In this document: positions 1 to 13,018 of the stretch, piece after piece | Layout: each line of letters begins with the position of its first letter | How positions within the stretch are numbered: position 1 is the first letter of the stretch | NCBI RefSeq assembly: GCF_023149035.1 | Contig: NZ_JAHXMY010000001.1 | Coordinates: 1,364,001-1,428,000 of the forward strand | From: Microbacterium sp. EYE_78 | GTDB lineage: Bacteria; Actinomycetota; Actinomycetes; Actinomycetales; Microbacteriaceae | Direction: 5' to 3' | Length of the DNA stretch: 64,000 nt | Notes under the pieces: model-generated | The model's input: only the letters and a program-made list of their open reading frames with translations | The model's database searches: none | Told to the model about the DNA's origin: nothing | Translations under genes and position numbers: made by a program

Positions 1-1322
1 AGCAGGCTCGCGCTCCATTCGAGCGTCGCGCGCATGGTCCGATGGCGGTCGGGCAGGTCGCGGACCGCCGCCGTCAGCAGCGGCAGCGCGTGGCCCAAGC
101 GTTCCGCGATGGCGTGGACCGACAGCATCCGCACCTTCGCCGCCGCCAGCTCGATCGCCAACGGCAGCCCGTCGAGCCGGCGGCAGACGTCCATGACGGC
201 GCCGGCGTTCTCGGCGGTCAGCGCGAAGCCGGGCTTGGTCGCGCGGGCCCGATCCTCGAACAGCAGGCACGCGGTCGAGGCGAGGGCGCGGTCGAGGGCC
301 GCGGGCGCGTTCGGCTCGGGGGTGCGCAGCGCCGGCACCTCGAAGACGCGCTCCCCTCGGACCCGCAGCACGATGCGGCTCGTGACGAGGAACGAGGCCT
401 CGGGCGCGATCCCGAACAGGCGCATCAGGACGGGCGCGGCATCCACGATCTGCTCGAAGTTGTCGAGGACGAGCAGCACATGCCGGTCCTCCAGGGCGCG
501 CGCGAGGCGCTCCTCGATCGAGGCCTCGCCGTTGTCGCGGATGCCGAGGGAGTACGCGATCGTCGGCAGCAGGAGACCTGACTCGAGGACGTTCTCGAGC
601 GCGATGAAATAGACGCCGTCGCGGAAGACCCCGGACGCCCGCCGGCTCACCTCGATCGCCAGGCGGCTCTTGCCGATGCCGCCGGGCCCGATCAGGCTGA
701 CGAGCCGCTCGCCGCCCGAGAGCAGCCCGGTCACCGCCTCGATGTCGTCGTCCCGGCCGATCGTCGCCGAGTAGGGCGTGGGCACCCGTGCCGCCAGCAG
801 TGGCGCCTCGGGGGCGTCGTCCGGTCGGCTCTCCCGCCTCGACTCGTCGAAGCGCTCCGCGAGCAGGGTCGCCAGGTCGCCCGCCACCCGCTCGCCGAGC
901 TCGTCCGGGTCGTCGAAGGGCAGGTAGGCGGCCGTGTCGTCGGTGCGGATCCGGTCGATCAGCTGCTCGAGCCGCTCCTCGCGCGCGATCCCGCGCTTGA
1001 CGTAGATCAGCTTCGGCATCCCGCGGGGCGCGAGGCGGTACTCGTCCTCGAGGCCCGAGATGTCCTCACCGGGGGCCACCCAGCCGTAGCTGCCGGCGTA
1101 GATCCCCACGAACACGTCGCTCTGCTCGAGGTACGAGCGGTAGAGGTCGCGGGGCGGATGCGGCCTCGCACCGAGCTCGAACATGACCGGCGCCATCCCG
1201 AGTCGCTCGACCGCCGCGCGCACCGACGCCCGCTCGGTCGCGAGCTCGCGCAGCGTCGAACTCACGAAGACGCGGATCCGGTGGTCGGGGGTGCGGATCA
1301 CGCGATGCGAATCCCCGGACAT
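1..1322 (-). CDS. DUF4062 / STAND-type ATPase, 5' part only
   Basis: The first 440 residues are visible and the gene continues past base 1. The ATG at 1322 is preceded by AGGA seven bases upstream. Residues about 8-160 resemble DUF4062 (start RIRVFVSST; later VFVGIYAGSYGW). Residues about 185-400 form an NB-ARC/MalT-like NTPase: P-loop GPGGIGKSR at 212-220, Walker B LLVLDNFE at 283-290, VTSR at 313-316 and GLPLAIELAA at 385-394. Such STAND proteins are signal-sensing ATP switches that usually end in TPR repeats or an effector, which cannot be seen here. It is divergent from rpoB. It could be a regulator or an NLR-like defence protein; the visible part does not decide. Confidence 0.8.
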   Translation of the reverse strand, partial: MSGDSHRVIRTPDHRIRVFVSSTLRELATERASVRAAVERLGMAPVMFELGARPHPPRDLYRSYLEQSDVFVGIYAGSYGWVAPGEDISGLEDEYRLAPRGMPKLIYVKRGIAREERLEQLIDRIRTDDTAAYLPFDDPDELGERVAGDLATLLAERFDESRRESRPDDAPEAPLLAARVPTPYSATIGRDDDIEAVTGLLSGGERLVSLIGPGGIGKSRLAIEVSRRASGVFRDGVYFIALENVLESGLLLPTIAYSLGIRDNGEASIEERLARALEDRHVLLVLDNFEQIVDAAPVLMRLFGIAPEASFLVTSRIVLRVRGERVFEVPALRTPEPNAPAALDRALASTACLLFEDRARATKPGFALTAENAGAVMDVCRRLDGLPLAIELAAAKVRMLSVHAIAERLGHALPLLTAAVRDLPDRHRTMRATLEWSASL

Positions 1323-1630
1323 GCAGACATCCTGGTGGGAAGGATGCCCCCGCACCAGGGGTTTCGTCCCCTTTTCGGGGGACATGGATGGGTGATCGCG
1401 CGGGTTATACCGCAGCAGCCCGACGTCGTCAACGATCCGGGTGGACACGGCGCGTCGTCTGTCCTATAGTAGGTAGTTGCGCTCCCCTCTACTTGCCCTC
1501 ATATGGTGGTCGGCTTGTGCCTGCGCCCCCGACGGTTCCCGTCGGCGCGCGCCGCAGGTGTCGGATGCGGGAGTACTCCACCTGACGACAAGGAAAACCA
1601 GCCCTCCCCGGGCTCACGGAGGTAATTCCC
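1323..1630. other. Divergent intergenic region and rpoB leader
   Basis: No convincing gene is seen in these 308 bases. A GGGG/CCCC hairpin lies near 1359-1380. The rpoB promoter sits at 1442-1470. The roughly 160-base leader holds a perfect CCGACGG-TTC-CCGTCGG hairpin at 1529-1545. A GGAGG ribosome binding site is just before the TTG start of rpoB. Confidence 0.6.
1442..1470 (+). promoter_or_regulatory. Probable rpoB promoter (housekeeping sigma type)
   Basis: TGGACA at 1442-1447 and TATAGT at 1465-1470 are separated by 17 bases. Both are close to the TTGACA/TATAAT consensus and point toward rpoB. The predicted 5' leader is about 155 bases. Confidence 0.65.
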
Positions 1631-4600
1631 TTGGCTGCTGCGCGCAACGCAACTTCCACCACCACCCCCAAGAACGGCCGCGGAGCATCCCGCCTCTCGT
1701 TCGCCAAGATCTCCGACACGCTGACGGTCCCTGACCTGCTGGCGCTGCAGACCGAGTCGTTCGACTGGCTCGTCGGCAACGAGGCCTGGAAGGCTCGCGT
1801 CGCCGAGGCGCAGGCCGCCGGTCGCACCGACGTCCCCGAGGTCAGCGGTCTCGAGGAGATCTTCGAGGAGATCTCGCCGATCGAGGACCTGGGCGAGACC
1901 ATGCAGCTCTCGTTCACCAACCCCTACCTCGAGCCCGAGAAGTACTCCATCGAGGAGTGCAAGGAGCGCGGCAAGACCTACGCCGCCCCGCTCTACGTCG
2001 AGGCCGAGTTCATGAACCACCTCACCGGTGAGATCAAGACGCAGACGGTCTTCATGGGCGACTTCCCGCTCCAGACCGCCAAGGGCACCTTCATCATCAA
2101 CGGCACCGAGCGTGTCGTCGTCTCGCAGCTCGTCCGGTCGCCCGGTGTCTACTTCGACAAGACGCCCGACAAGACCAGTGACAAGGACATCGTCTCGGCC
2201 CGCGTCATCCCCAGCCGCGGCGCCTGGCTCGAGTTCGAGATCGACAAGCGCGACCAGGTCGGCGTCCGCATCGACCGCAAGCGCAAGCAGTCGGTCACCG
2301 TCTTCCTCAAGGCCCTCGGCCTCTCGAGCGAAGACATCATGCAGGAGTTCGCCGGCTTCAGCTCGATCGAGGAGACCCTCGAGAAGGACACGATCCTCAC
2401 CAAGGAGGACGCGCTCCGCGACATCTACCGCAAGCTCCGTCCGGGCGAGCAGGTCGCCGCAGAGGCCGCCCGCGCGCTGCTGGACAACTTCTACTTCAAC
2501 CCGAAGCGCTACGACCTGGCCAAGGTGGGTCGCTACAAGATCAACCAGAAGCTCGGCATCGACAAGCAGCTGACCGACTCGGTCCTGACCGTCGAGGACA
2601 TCGTCGCGACGATCAAGTACCTCGTCCGTCTGCACCGCGGCGACGTCAGCTACGACGGCGTCCGCAGCGGCAAGGCGGCCGAGATTCGTCTCGACGTCGA
2701 CGACATCGACAACTTCGGCAACCGCCGCATCCGTGCGGTCGGCGAGCTCATCCAGAACCAGGTCCGCACCGGTCTGTCGCGCATGGAGCGCGTCGTCCGC
2801 GAGCGCATGACCACGCAGGACATCGAGGCGATCACGCCGCAGACCCTGATCAACGTTCGTCCCGTCGTGGCGGCGATCAAGGAGTTCTTCGGCACCTCGC
2901 AGCTGTCGCAGTTCATGGACCAGAACAACCCGCTCGCGGGTCTGACCCACAAGCGTCGCCTGTCGGCGCTCGGCCCCGGCGGTCTGTCCCGTGAGCGTGC
3001 CGGCGTCGAGGTCCGCGACGTCCACCCCTCGCACTACGGCCGCATGTGCCCGATCGAGACGCCCGAAGGCCCGAACATCGGCCTCATCGGCTCGCTCGCA
3101 TCATTCGCGCGCATCAACGCGTTCGGCTTCATCGAGACGCCGTACCGCAAGGTCGTCAGCGGCAAGGTCACCGAGCAGATCGACTACCTGACCGCTGCCG
3201 AGGAGTCCGACTACATCGTCGCGCAGGCCGGTGCCGAGCTGAAGGCGGACGGCTCGTTCGTCAACGACCGCATCCTCGCCCGCCGCGGCCAGGGTGGCGA
3301 GGTCGACCTGTTCCCGGTCGACGAGATCGGCTACATGGATGTCTCGCCGCGCCAGATGGTGTCGGTCGCGACCTCGCTCATCCCCTTCCTCGAGCACGAC
3401 GACGCGAACCGCGCCCTCATGGGTGCGAACATGCAGCGTCAGGCCGTCCCGCTGCTGCGCAGCGAGTCGCCGATCGTCGGCACCGGTATGGAGGGCTACG
3501 CCGCCATCGACGCGGGTGACGTCATCACCGCCGAGAAGGCCGGTGTCGTCTCCGAGGTCTCGGCCGACGTCGTCACCGTGCAGCTCGACGAGGGCGGCAC
3601 GCAGGACTACTTCCTGCGCAAGTTCGACCGCTCCAACCAGGGCACGTCCTACAACCAGCGCGTCGTGGTCTCGGCCGGCGACCGCATCGAGGCCGGCGAG
3701 GTCATCGCCGACGGCCCCGCCACGGAGAACGGCGAGCTCGCGCTCGGCAAGAACCTCCTCGTCGCGTTCATGACGTGGGAGGGTCACAACTTCGAGGACG
3801 CCATCATCCTCAGCCAGGAGCTCGTGAAGAACGACACGCTCTCCTCGATCCACATCGAGGAGTACGAGGTCGACGCCCGCGACACCAAGCTCGGCAAGGA
3901 GGAGATCACCCGTGACCTCCCCAACGTCAGCCCCGACCTGCTGAAGGACCTCGACGAGCGCGGCATCATCCGCATCGGCGCCGAGGTGCGTCCCGGCGAC
4001 ATCCTCGTCGGCAAGGTCACGCCCAAGGGCGAGACCGAGCTGTCGGCCGAGGAGCGCCTGCTCCGCGCGATCTTCAACGAGAAGAGCCGCGAAGTCCGTG
4101 ACACCTCGCTGAAGGTGCCCCACGGCGAGCAGGGCACGATCATCGCCGTCAAGGAGTTCAACGCCGAGGACGGCGACGACGAGCTCGGCTCGGGCGTCAA
4201 CCGCCGCGTCGTCGTCTACATCGCCCAGAAGCGCAAGATCACCGCGGGCGACAAGCTCGCCGGCCGTCACGGCAACAAGGGCGTCATCGCGAAGATCCTG
4301 CCCGTCGAGGACATGCCGTTCCTCGCGGACGGCACGCCGGTCGACGTCGTCCTGAACCCGCTCGGCATCCCCGGTCGAATGAACTTCGGCCAGGTCCTCG
4401 AGACCCACCTCGGATGGGTCGCGAAGCAGGGCTGGAAGGTCGACGGCTCGCCGGAGTGGGCTGCGAAGCTGCCCGAGCAGGCCCGCGAGGCCGCGCCCGG
4501 CACGAAGGTCGCGACCCCGGTGTTCGACGGCGCGTTCGAGGAGGAGATCGCGGGTCTGCTCGACTCGACGAACCCCACCCGCGACGGTGACCGCCTCATC

Positions 4601-5128
4601 GACAGCTCGGGCAAGGCCGCGCTGTTCGACGGCCGTTCGGGCGAGCCCTTCCCGGCTCCCATCTCGGTCGGCTACATGTACATCCTGAAGCTGCACCACC
4701 TCGTGGACGACAAGATCCACGCCCGTTCGACCGGCCCCTACTCGATGATCACGCAGCAGCCGCTGGGTGGGAAGGCGCAGTTCGGCGGCCAGCGCTTCGG
4801 TGAGATGGAGGTGTGGGCACTCGAGGCCTACGGCGCCGCGTACGCGCTGCAGGAGCTCCTGACGATCAAGTCCGACGACATCGTGGGCCGCGTGAAGGTC
4901 TACGAGGCGATCGTCAAGGGCGAGAACATCCAGGAGCCCGGCATCCCCGAGTCCTTCAAGGTCCTCATGAAGGAGATGCAGTCCCTCTGCCTGAACGTCG
5001 AGGTCCTCTCGGCCGACGGCACCGAGGTGAACCTGCGTGACAGTGACGACGAGGCCTTCCGCGCTGCGGAGGAACTCGGCATCAACATCTCCACCCGGTT
5101 CGAGTCGACGTCGATCGACGAGATCTGA
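1631..5128 (+). CDS. rpoB: DNA-directed RNA polymerase subunit beta
   Basis: This is the 1165-residue beta subunit, which with beta' forms the catalytic core of RNA polymerase. The start is TTG at 1631, placed by GGAGG eight or so bases upstream; no nearer ATG fits. The rifampicin region at about residues 424-460 is wild type: [24 protein letters not shown] and [13 protein letters not shown] are intact, so no resistance substitution is visible. Typical C-terminal signatures include GRHGNKG and the [18 protein letters not shown] segment. rpoC follows after 41 bases. The actinobacterial length and lack of large bacterial insertions are normal. Confidence 0.98.
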   Translation: MAAARNATSTTTPKNGRGASRLSFAKISDTLTVPDLLALQTESFDWLVGNEAWKARVAEAQAAGRTDVPEVSGLEEIFEEISPIEDLGETMQLSFTNPYLEPEKYSIEECKERGKTYAAPLYVEAEFMNHLTGEIKTQTVFMGDFPLQTAKGTFIINGTERVVVSQLVRSPGVYFDKTPDKTSDKDIVSARVIPSRGAWLEFEIDKRDQVGVRIDRKRKQSVTVFLKALGLSSEDIMQEFAGFSSIEETLEKDTILTKEDALRDIYRKLRPGEQVAAEAARALLDNFYFNPKRYDLAKVGRYKINQKLGIDKQLTDSVLTVEDIVATIKYLVRLHRGDVSYDGVRSGKAAEIRLDVDDIDNFGNRRIRAVGELIQNQVRTGLSRMERVVRERMTTQDIEAITPQTLINVRPVVAAIKEFFGTSQLSQFMDQNNPLAGLTHKRRLSALGPGGLSRERAGVEVRDVHPSHYGRMCPIETPEGPNIGLIGSLASFARINAFGFIETPYRKVVSGKVTEQIDYLTAAEESDYIVAQAGAELKADGSFVNDRILARRGQGGEVDLFPVDEIGYMDVSPRQMVSVATSLIPFLEHDDANRALMGANMQRQAVPLLRSESPIVGTGMEGYAAIDAGDVITAEKAGVVSEVSADVVTVQLDEGGTQDYFLRKFDRSNQGTSYNQRVVVSAGDRIEAGEVIADGPATENGELALGKNLLVAFMTWEGHNFEDAIILSQELVKNDTLSSIHIEEYEVDARDTKLGKEEITRDLPNVSPDLLKDLDERGIIRIGAEVRPGDILVGKVTPKGETELSAEERLLRAIFNEKSREVRDTSLKVPHGEQGTIIAVKEFNAEDGDDELGSGVNRRVVVYIAQKRKITAGDKLAGRHGNKGVIAKILPVEDMPFLADGTPVDVVLNPLGIPGRMNFGQVLETHLGWVAKQGWKVDGSPEWAAKLPEQAREAAPGTKVATPVFDGAFEEEIAGLLDSTNPTRDGDRLIDSSGKAALFDGRSGEPFPAPISVGYMYILKLHHLVDDKIHARSTGPYSMITQQPLGGKAQFGGQRFGEMEVWALEAYGAAYALQELLTIKSDDIVGRVKVYEAIVKGENIQEPGIPESFKVLMKEMQSLCLNVEVLSADGTEVNLRDSDDEAFRAAEELGINISTRFESTSIDEI

Positions 5129-5169
5129 CCCGTACCGGCAACGAACAGAATTCCGACACAGGAGAATCA

Positions 5170-9045
<3,876 letters not shown>

Positions 9046-9066
9046 TCCAGGTGTGATCGTCTGACC

Positions 9067-9099
9067 GAAGGCCCCCGGGACATGTTCCCGGGGGCCTTC
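9067..9099 (+). terminator. Terminator after rpoC
   Basis: A perfect 14-bp stem (9067-9080 with 9086-9099) has a five-base loop. The U-tract is poor, as is common for high-GC intrinsic terminators. Confidence 0.75.
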
Positions 9100-9146
9100 G
9101 GCGTTCCGTCGCGGATGCGGGGGAGCGCGCCCATACGCTGGGTCGC

Positions 9147-9776
9147 ATGGCACGTGTGGGGGGACGCAACTCGGCGTTCGCGTGGATCGTCGGAGTCGTC
9201 AGCGCGGCAGTCGTGGTCGCGCTCCTCGTCTTCGCGGTGCCGATGTTCCCGGCGGCGACCGGTTGGATCACGGATGCCGTCGGTCAGGCCCAGCGCGCCA
9301 TCGACCCGGACGCAGCTGCACCCGTGGCATCCGAGCCGTCACCGTCGAACGGTGCGATCACGGGCTCGCAGTACTGTCGCGAGCTCTACGACGCGGCACT
9401 GTGGGCAGAACTCGACCGCGCGCCCGGCGCAGAGCGGTCGGCGACCTCCGACGCCCCTGCGTCGACGGCGACCGAGCTGGTCGCGGCGCTCGAGCCCGCG
9501 GTGACCATGACGTGTCTGTGGACATCCGAGCTGGGCGAGGTGTCGACCACCGTCGCCACGGTGCCGACGGATGCCGGGGCGATCGCCGCGGCCGCGTTGC
9601 CGCGCGACGGGTTCGAATGCGAGTCGGGCCCGGGGCGCACGCGGTGCGAGCGCACCGACGGCGACCTGCTCGAGACGATCGAGGCCCGCGGCGACACCTG
9701 GGTGTCGACGTCGCAGCATGCGTGGCATCCGACCCGCTACGCGGACGAGGTCGCGGGCGCCGTCTTCGCCGACTGA
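9147..9776 (+). CDS. Membrane-anchored extracytoplasmic four-cysteine protein, function unknown
   Basis: A 209-residue protein that I do not recognise. One N-terminal membrane segment (about residues 10-34) follows a short basic tail, so the rest should lie outside the membrane. The outer part has four cysteines in the order YCRELYD, TCLWTS, FECES, RCERTDGD, consistent with two disulfides. The converging neighbour at 9790-10410 shows the same cysteine order and a C-x-W step, suggesting the two share a fold. It stands alone between the rpoC terminator and that neighbour. Confidence 0.75.
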   Translation: MARVGGRNSAFAWIVGVVSAAVVVALLVFAVPMFPAATGWITDAVGQAQRAIDPDAAAPVASEPSPSNGAITGSQYCRELYDAALWAELDRAPGAERSATSDAPASTATELVAALEPAVTMTCLWTSELGEVSTTVATVPTDAGAIAAAALPRDGFECESGPGRTRCERTDGDLLETIEARGDTWVSTSQHAWHPTRYADEVAGAVFAD

Positions 9777-9789
9777 TCGGCTCGGCGGG

Positions 9790-10410
9790 TCAGCCCCAGA
9801 GGGCGTCGACGATCGCGGCGGTGTAGCCCTGCGGCGCGAGGTTGGCGTACTGCGTGTCGATCGCGACCCCGTCGCGCCAGTAGACGGTGCGTCCCTCGGG
9901 CAGGCCGAGGGGCCCGTCCTCCCAGGTCTTCTCGCAGCGCAGTCCGTCCTCGGGCTCGTAGCAGAGGTACCCGTCGTCGACGCCGAGGAGGTACAGCGCA
10001 TCGCGGGCCTCGCGCTCGGGCGCGTACCCGACGACGGTCACGAGGCGCGTCATGCTCGCGCCCGGGTCGGCCCACACGCAGACGCGGCTGCTGTCGGGCC
10101 GGATGCCGCCGCCCATCCCGGGTGCGTTCACCGGGATGCCCTCGAGGGTCGCGAGGATGTCCCCGGTCAGGATGCTCTCGCAGTCGGACGGCAGCGGCGT
10201 CGTCGACTGCGACGGGCCGAAGGGGAAGTCCGCGATCGGCACCGGGGTCGGTGTGGGTGTCGGGATGCCGGTGGTCGCCGGCGTCGTCGGGCCGGCGGCG
10301 TCGGGCTCGGGTGCACACGCGGTGATGAGAACGCCCGTCAGGGCGAGCAGCGCGACCGCCGCCGCTCGCACGATCCGCCCCGTCCCCGACATGCCCTTCA
10401 CGATACGCAT
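9790..10410 (-). CDS. Lipoprotein with four-cysteine domain, DUF3558-like in style
   Basis: A 206-residue predicted lipoprotein. The ATG at 10410 has GGAAG nine bases upstream; an alternative ATG is at 10392. The signal peptide ends in a lipobox ITAC, followed by a Pro/Thr-rich linker. The domain has cysteines in the contexts SDCESI, RVCVWAD, YLCYEP and RCEKTWEDG, the same order as in the converging gene at 9147-9776. Actinobacterial DUF3558 lipoproteins have comparable features, but family membership is only a guess. It would sit on the outer face of the membrane; substrate or partner unknown. Confidence 0.75.
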   Translation of the reverse strand: MRIVKGMSGTGRIVRAAAVALLALTGVLITACAPEPDAAGPTTPATTGIPTPTPTPVPIADFPFGPSQSTTPLPSDCESILTGDILATLEGIPVNAPGMGGGIRPDSSRVCVWADPGASMTRLVTVVGYAPEREARDALYLLGVDDGYLCYEPEDGLRCEKTWEDGPLGLPEGRTVYWRDGVAIDTQYANLAPQGYTAAIVDALWG

Positions 10411-10643
10411 CGGAGCATGCTTCCCCCGCCGCGCCCCGCCGCATCCGGGGACCCGATCGGTCGCCCGCGACCGCGCGGCCCGTCGCGACGCGTCCCCCGA
10501 ACGCCCGACCCGCCGCTCCGGCAGGGCTCGCCGGCGCCGACCCGGGGTCGAGACACGTCGGGGCGCCTCCGAGGGCGGCACCCATACCCGGACTACGCTC
10601 GGTCCCGCGGTGGCGGGTGCCCCGCGTGAGGAGTGACACGGCA

Positions 10644-11786
10644 ATGAGCGATCCCACGTCTGGAGAACGCGACCGCGACGGCCGCGAGCCCGCCTACGGC
10701 GAGCCGGTCGAGGACACCACCTCGCACGAGCAGCGCCCCGCCGTCGACGAGGTCGTCGGCAACGCGAACAGCAGCCTTGCCGAGGCCGAGGCGGCCTCCC
10801 GCACGTCCGACGACCGCCCGCGCGGCGACTCGTCCTTCAGCTTCGCCGACCGCGGGTCGGACCTGAGCGTCGACTACGGCAAGTACAGCGACCCCGACGC
10901 GCCCGTCACGGCGTCCGCCGTGAGCGAGGAGCCGCTCTACCGCCCCTCCGTCGATGAGACCGAGGCAGGCCGCGCCCGCACGGACGAGGCGGATGCCGAC
11001 GCCCCCCGCGCGGCGACGGCGGACGAGACCCCGACCACCGCGCACACGGCGGCCGCGCCCGCCGTCGCCACTGAGGCGTACTCGCACGCCGACCAGACGC
11101 CGTCGACGGTCACCGCGAGCGAGCCCGCCGCGCATGAGCAGCACCGTCCGGTGTCGCAGCCGGCTGCGTCCGAGTCCGGCTCCTCCGAGGCATCCGCGCC
11201 CACGGCCGTGTACTCGCAGCAGCCCATCTTCGTCCAGGCGCCAGAGGCGCCGCGCCCCCGCGGCAACCGCGGCGCCGCAGGCGCCATCGGCCTCCTGGCC
11301 GCGCTGCTGTTCGCCGTCCTCTACCTCGCTGCGGGCGTCGGCATCGCCGCCCTGAACGGTGAGGTCACCGTCGCCGATCTCGGCCAGCGTGTCCTCGACA
11401 CCGTCACGACGTGGGGCTTCTGGGTCCCCGTCGTCGTCTTCTTCCTCGGATTCTGGCTGCTGGGCGCCTTCATCAACCGCGGTCGGTGGGGCCTCTGGGT
11501 GATCCTGGGTCTCCTCGTCGGCGCGGTCTCCTACGGCGGTCACCTGCTCGGGCAGCTCTTCGAGGCGCCGTTCTGGTCCATCGCGCCGTCGCAGGCCGGT
11601 CAGCTCGTGGGCGAGCAGCTGCTTGCGCCCCTGGCCGTCATCGCCTTCATCCTCGGTCGTGAGATCACGATCTGGTTCGGTGCGTGGGTCGCCGCGCGCG
11701 GCCGCCGCGTCACCGAGCTGAACGCCGAGGCGCAGCGCGAGTACGAGCGCACGCTCGAGGCCGGTCCGCAGCTCCACCAGTACTGA
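10644..11786 (+). CDS. Membrane protein with long disordered N-terminus
   Basis: A 380-residue protein of unknown role. The ATG at 10644 is chosen because GAGGAG lies ten bases upstream; an in-frame ATG at 10617 lacks such a site. Residues 1-210 are Ala/Glu/Asp/Pro/Ser-rich and probably disordered. Residues about 212-365 contain four hydrophobic segments. The C-terminus is basic then Glu-rich. The stop overlaps the next start (TGATG), so both are probably translated from one message. Confidence 0.75.
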   Translation: MSDPTSGERDRDGREPAYGEPVEDTTSHEQRPAVDEVVGNANSSLAEAEAASRTSDDRPRGDSSFSFADRGSDLSVDYGKYSDPDAPVTASAVSEEPLYRPSVDETEAGRARTDEADADAPRAATADETPTTAHTAAAPAVATEAYSHADQTPSTVTASEPAAHEQHRPVSQPAASESGSSEASAPTAVYSQQPIFVQAPEAPRPRGNRGAAGAIGLLAALLFAVLYLAAGVGIAALNGEVTVADLGQRVLDTVTTWGFWVPVVVFFLGFWLLGAFINRGRWGLWVILGLLVGAVSYGGHLLGQLFEAPFWSIAPSQAGQLVGEQLLAPLAVIAFILGREITIWFGAWVAARGRRVTELNAEAQREYERTLEAGPQLHQY

Positions 11787-12256
11787 TGTCCGCACCCGGC
11801 GACGGGGTGCGCCCGCCCGTCGCGGCGTTCTTCGCGACGGTCGGCTTCGCTGCGCTGGCGATCTGCGGCTTCGGCTTCACGAGCCTGCTGACCGACACCG
11901 ACGTCCTCGCGACGCCGGGGCTCGGGCAGGGGGCGGGCATCGGCGCGATGCTGCTGGCTGCGCTCGCGTTCGCTCTCACCGCGCTCGGTGCGACGCGTCG
12001 CGGACGCTACCCCGCCGTGATCTGGGTGACGGTCGCCACGCTCGGCGGTTACCTCCTCGGCGTCGTCCTCGGCGGCGCGCTGACGGGGGTGGACATCGCC
12101 CGGGCGATCGGCGCTGCCGGGACCTTCGCGGTGTCCTGGTACACCGTGGTCCTCGTGGTGGCTGCCGTCATCGCCGCCTGGGCCGGAATCGCCCTCGTCC
12201 GCACCCGGGCCTCGCGGCCGGAGTGGCCGTGGGAGCGCGGTGACGACGAGGAATGA
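11786..12256 (+). CDS. Small four-helix membrane protein
   Basis: A 156-residue hydrophobic protein with four predicted membrane segments (about residues 12-35, 50-70, 77-103, 113-135) and a charged cytoplasmic tail ending EWPWERGDDEE. Its start overlaps the stop of the preceding membrane protein by one base, implying translational coupling. No catalytic motif was seen and the family was not recognised. Confidence 0.7.
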   Translation: MSAPGDGVRPPVAAFFATVGFAALAICGFGFTSLLTDTDVLATPGLGQGAGIGAMLLAALAFALTALGATRRGRYPAVIWVTVATLGGYLLGVVLGGALTGVDIARAIGAAGTFAVSWYTVVLVVAAVIAAWAGIALVRTRASRPEWPWERGDDEE

Positions 12257-12321
12257 CGGCCCGCGGCATCCATCGGCGCTGAATACCCCCGATCGGGCCG
12301 TATCTCCGCGACAATGAGAGC

Positions 12322-12981
12322 GTGGAGCGCTCGCTCGAGACGCAGGTGAGCCAGGCCGTCGAGGCCTGGCTCCGATGGCTGCCGCGCTGGGAGCCCGCGA
12401 CGCACCGCGGGCGGGTCGCGCCATGCCGCCGATGCCTGGGGTCCCCGGTGCTCTCGGCCGCCGGGCTCGGGTCCGACGTCCCGCACGGTGTGCAGCACGG
12501 TCTGTCGACCCGGATGAAGACCATCGTCGACAATGCGGTGGCGCAGTACACGTCCGTCAACCTGCCCATGCTGCAGGCTGAGCTCGACCACCAGGCCGAC
12601 CGCAACCGATCGCGCAGCTACCGTCCCGGTGAGGGCCTCGAGCCGGAGTTCGACGGTCTGCCCCTCGATCCCGACCCGGTTCCGGGCGCGCCGTTCCTGT
12701 TCACGATCTCGGGCCTCGCAGACGAAGCGGATGCCGCGGTCCCGGCGCTCCCGCCGCTCTCCGACGACGCCAAGGCGGCGCTCCGTCAGGAGGTCCGGCT
12801 CGCCGACGAGTACGCGAGCATGGTCGGGCGTGACGTGTGCACCATGCTGCTCCGGCACCGCCTGCGCATCCAGACGGCGGTCGCGCAGTACGTCGAGCCG
12901 CAGATCGCCGCGATGCTCGAAGAGCTGACGCGCTCGCTCGACGCGCCGTTCGATCGCGGCGAGGGGCTGAACGGGGTCTGA
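12322..12981 (+). CDS. Conserved-looking soluble protein, function unknown
   Basis: A 219-residue protein starting at GTG 12322. No signal peptide or membrane segment is seen. A CRRC pair at residues 35-38 could bind metal or form a disulfide. The remainder is acidic and Pro-rich in the middle, with probable helices at the C-terminus (LRQEVRLADEYASMVG). I do not recognise it. The reading frame has the strong third-position G/C bias expected of a real gene here. Confidence 0.6.
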   Translation: MERSLETQVSQAVEAWLRWLPRWEPATHRGRVAPCRRCLGSPVLSAAGLGSDVPHGVQHGLSTRMKTIVDNAVAQYTSVNLPMLQAELDHQADRNRSRSYRPGEGLEPEFDGLPLDPDPVPGAPFLFTISGLADEADAAVPALPPLSDDAKAALRQEVRLADEYASMVGRDVCTMLLRHRLRIQTAVAQYVEPQIAAMLEELTRSLDAPFDRGEGLNGV

Positions 12982-13018
12982 GACCCGTCCGCACGGGACT
13001 GCTCACTAGGGTGGTCCC

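Noticed and set aside
2905..3000. Possible rifampicin-resistance change in rpoB
   Set aside because: The region matches the wild-type pattern, including the Asp, His and Ser positions usually changed.
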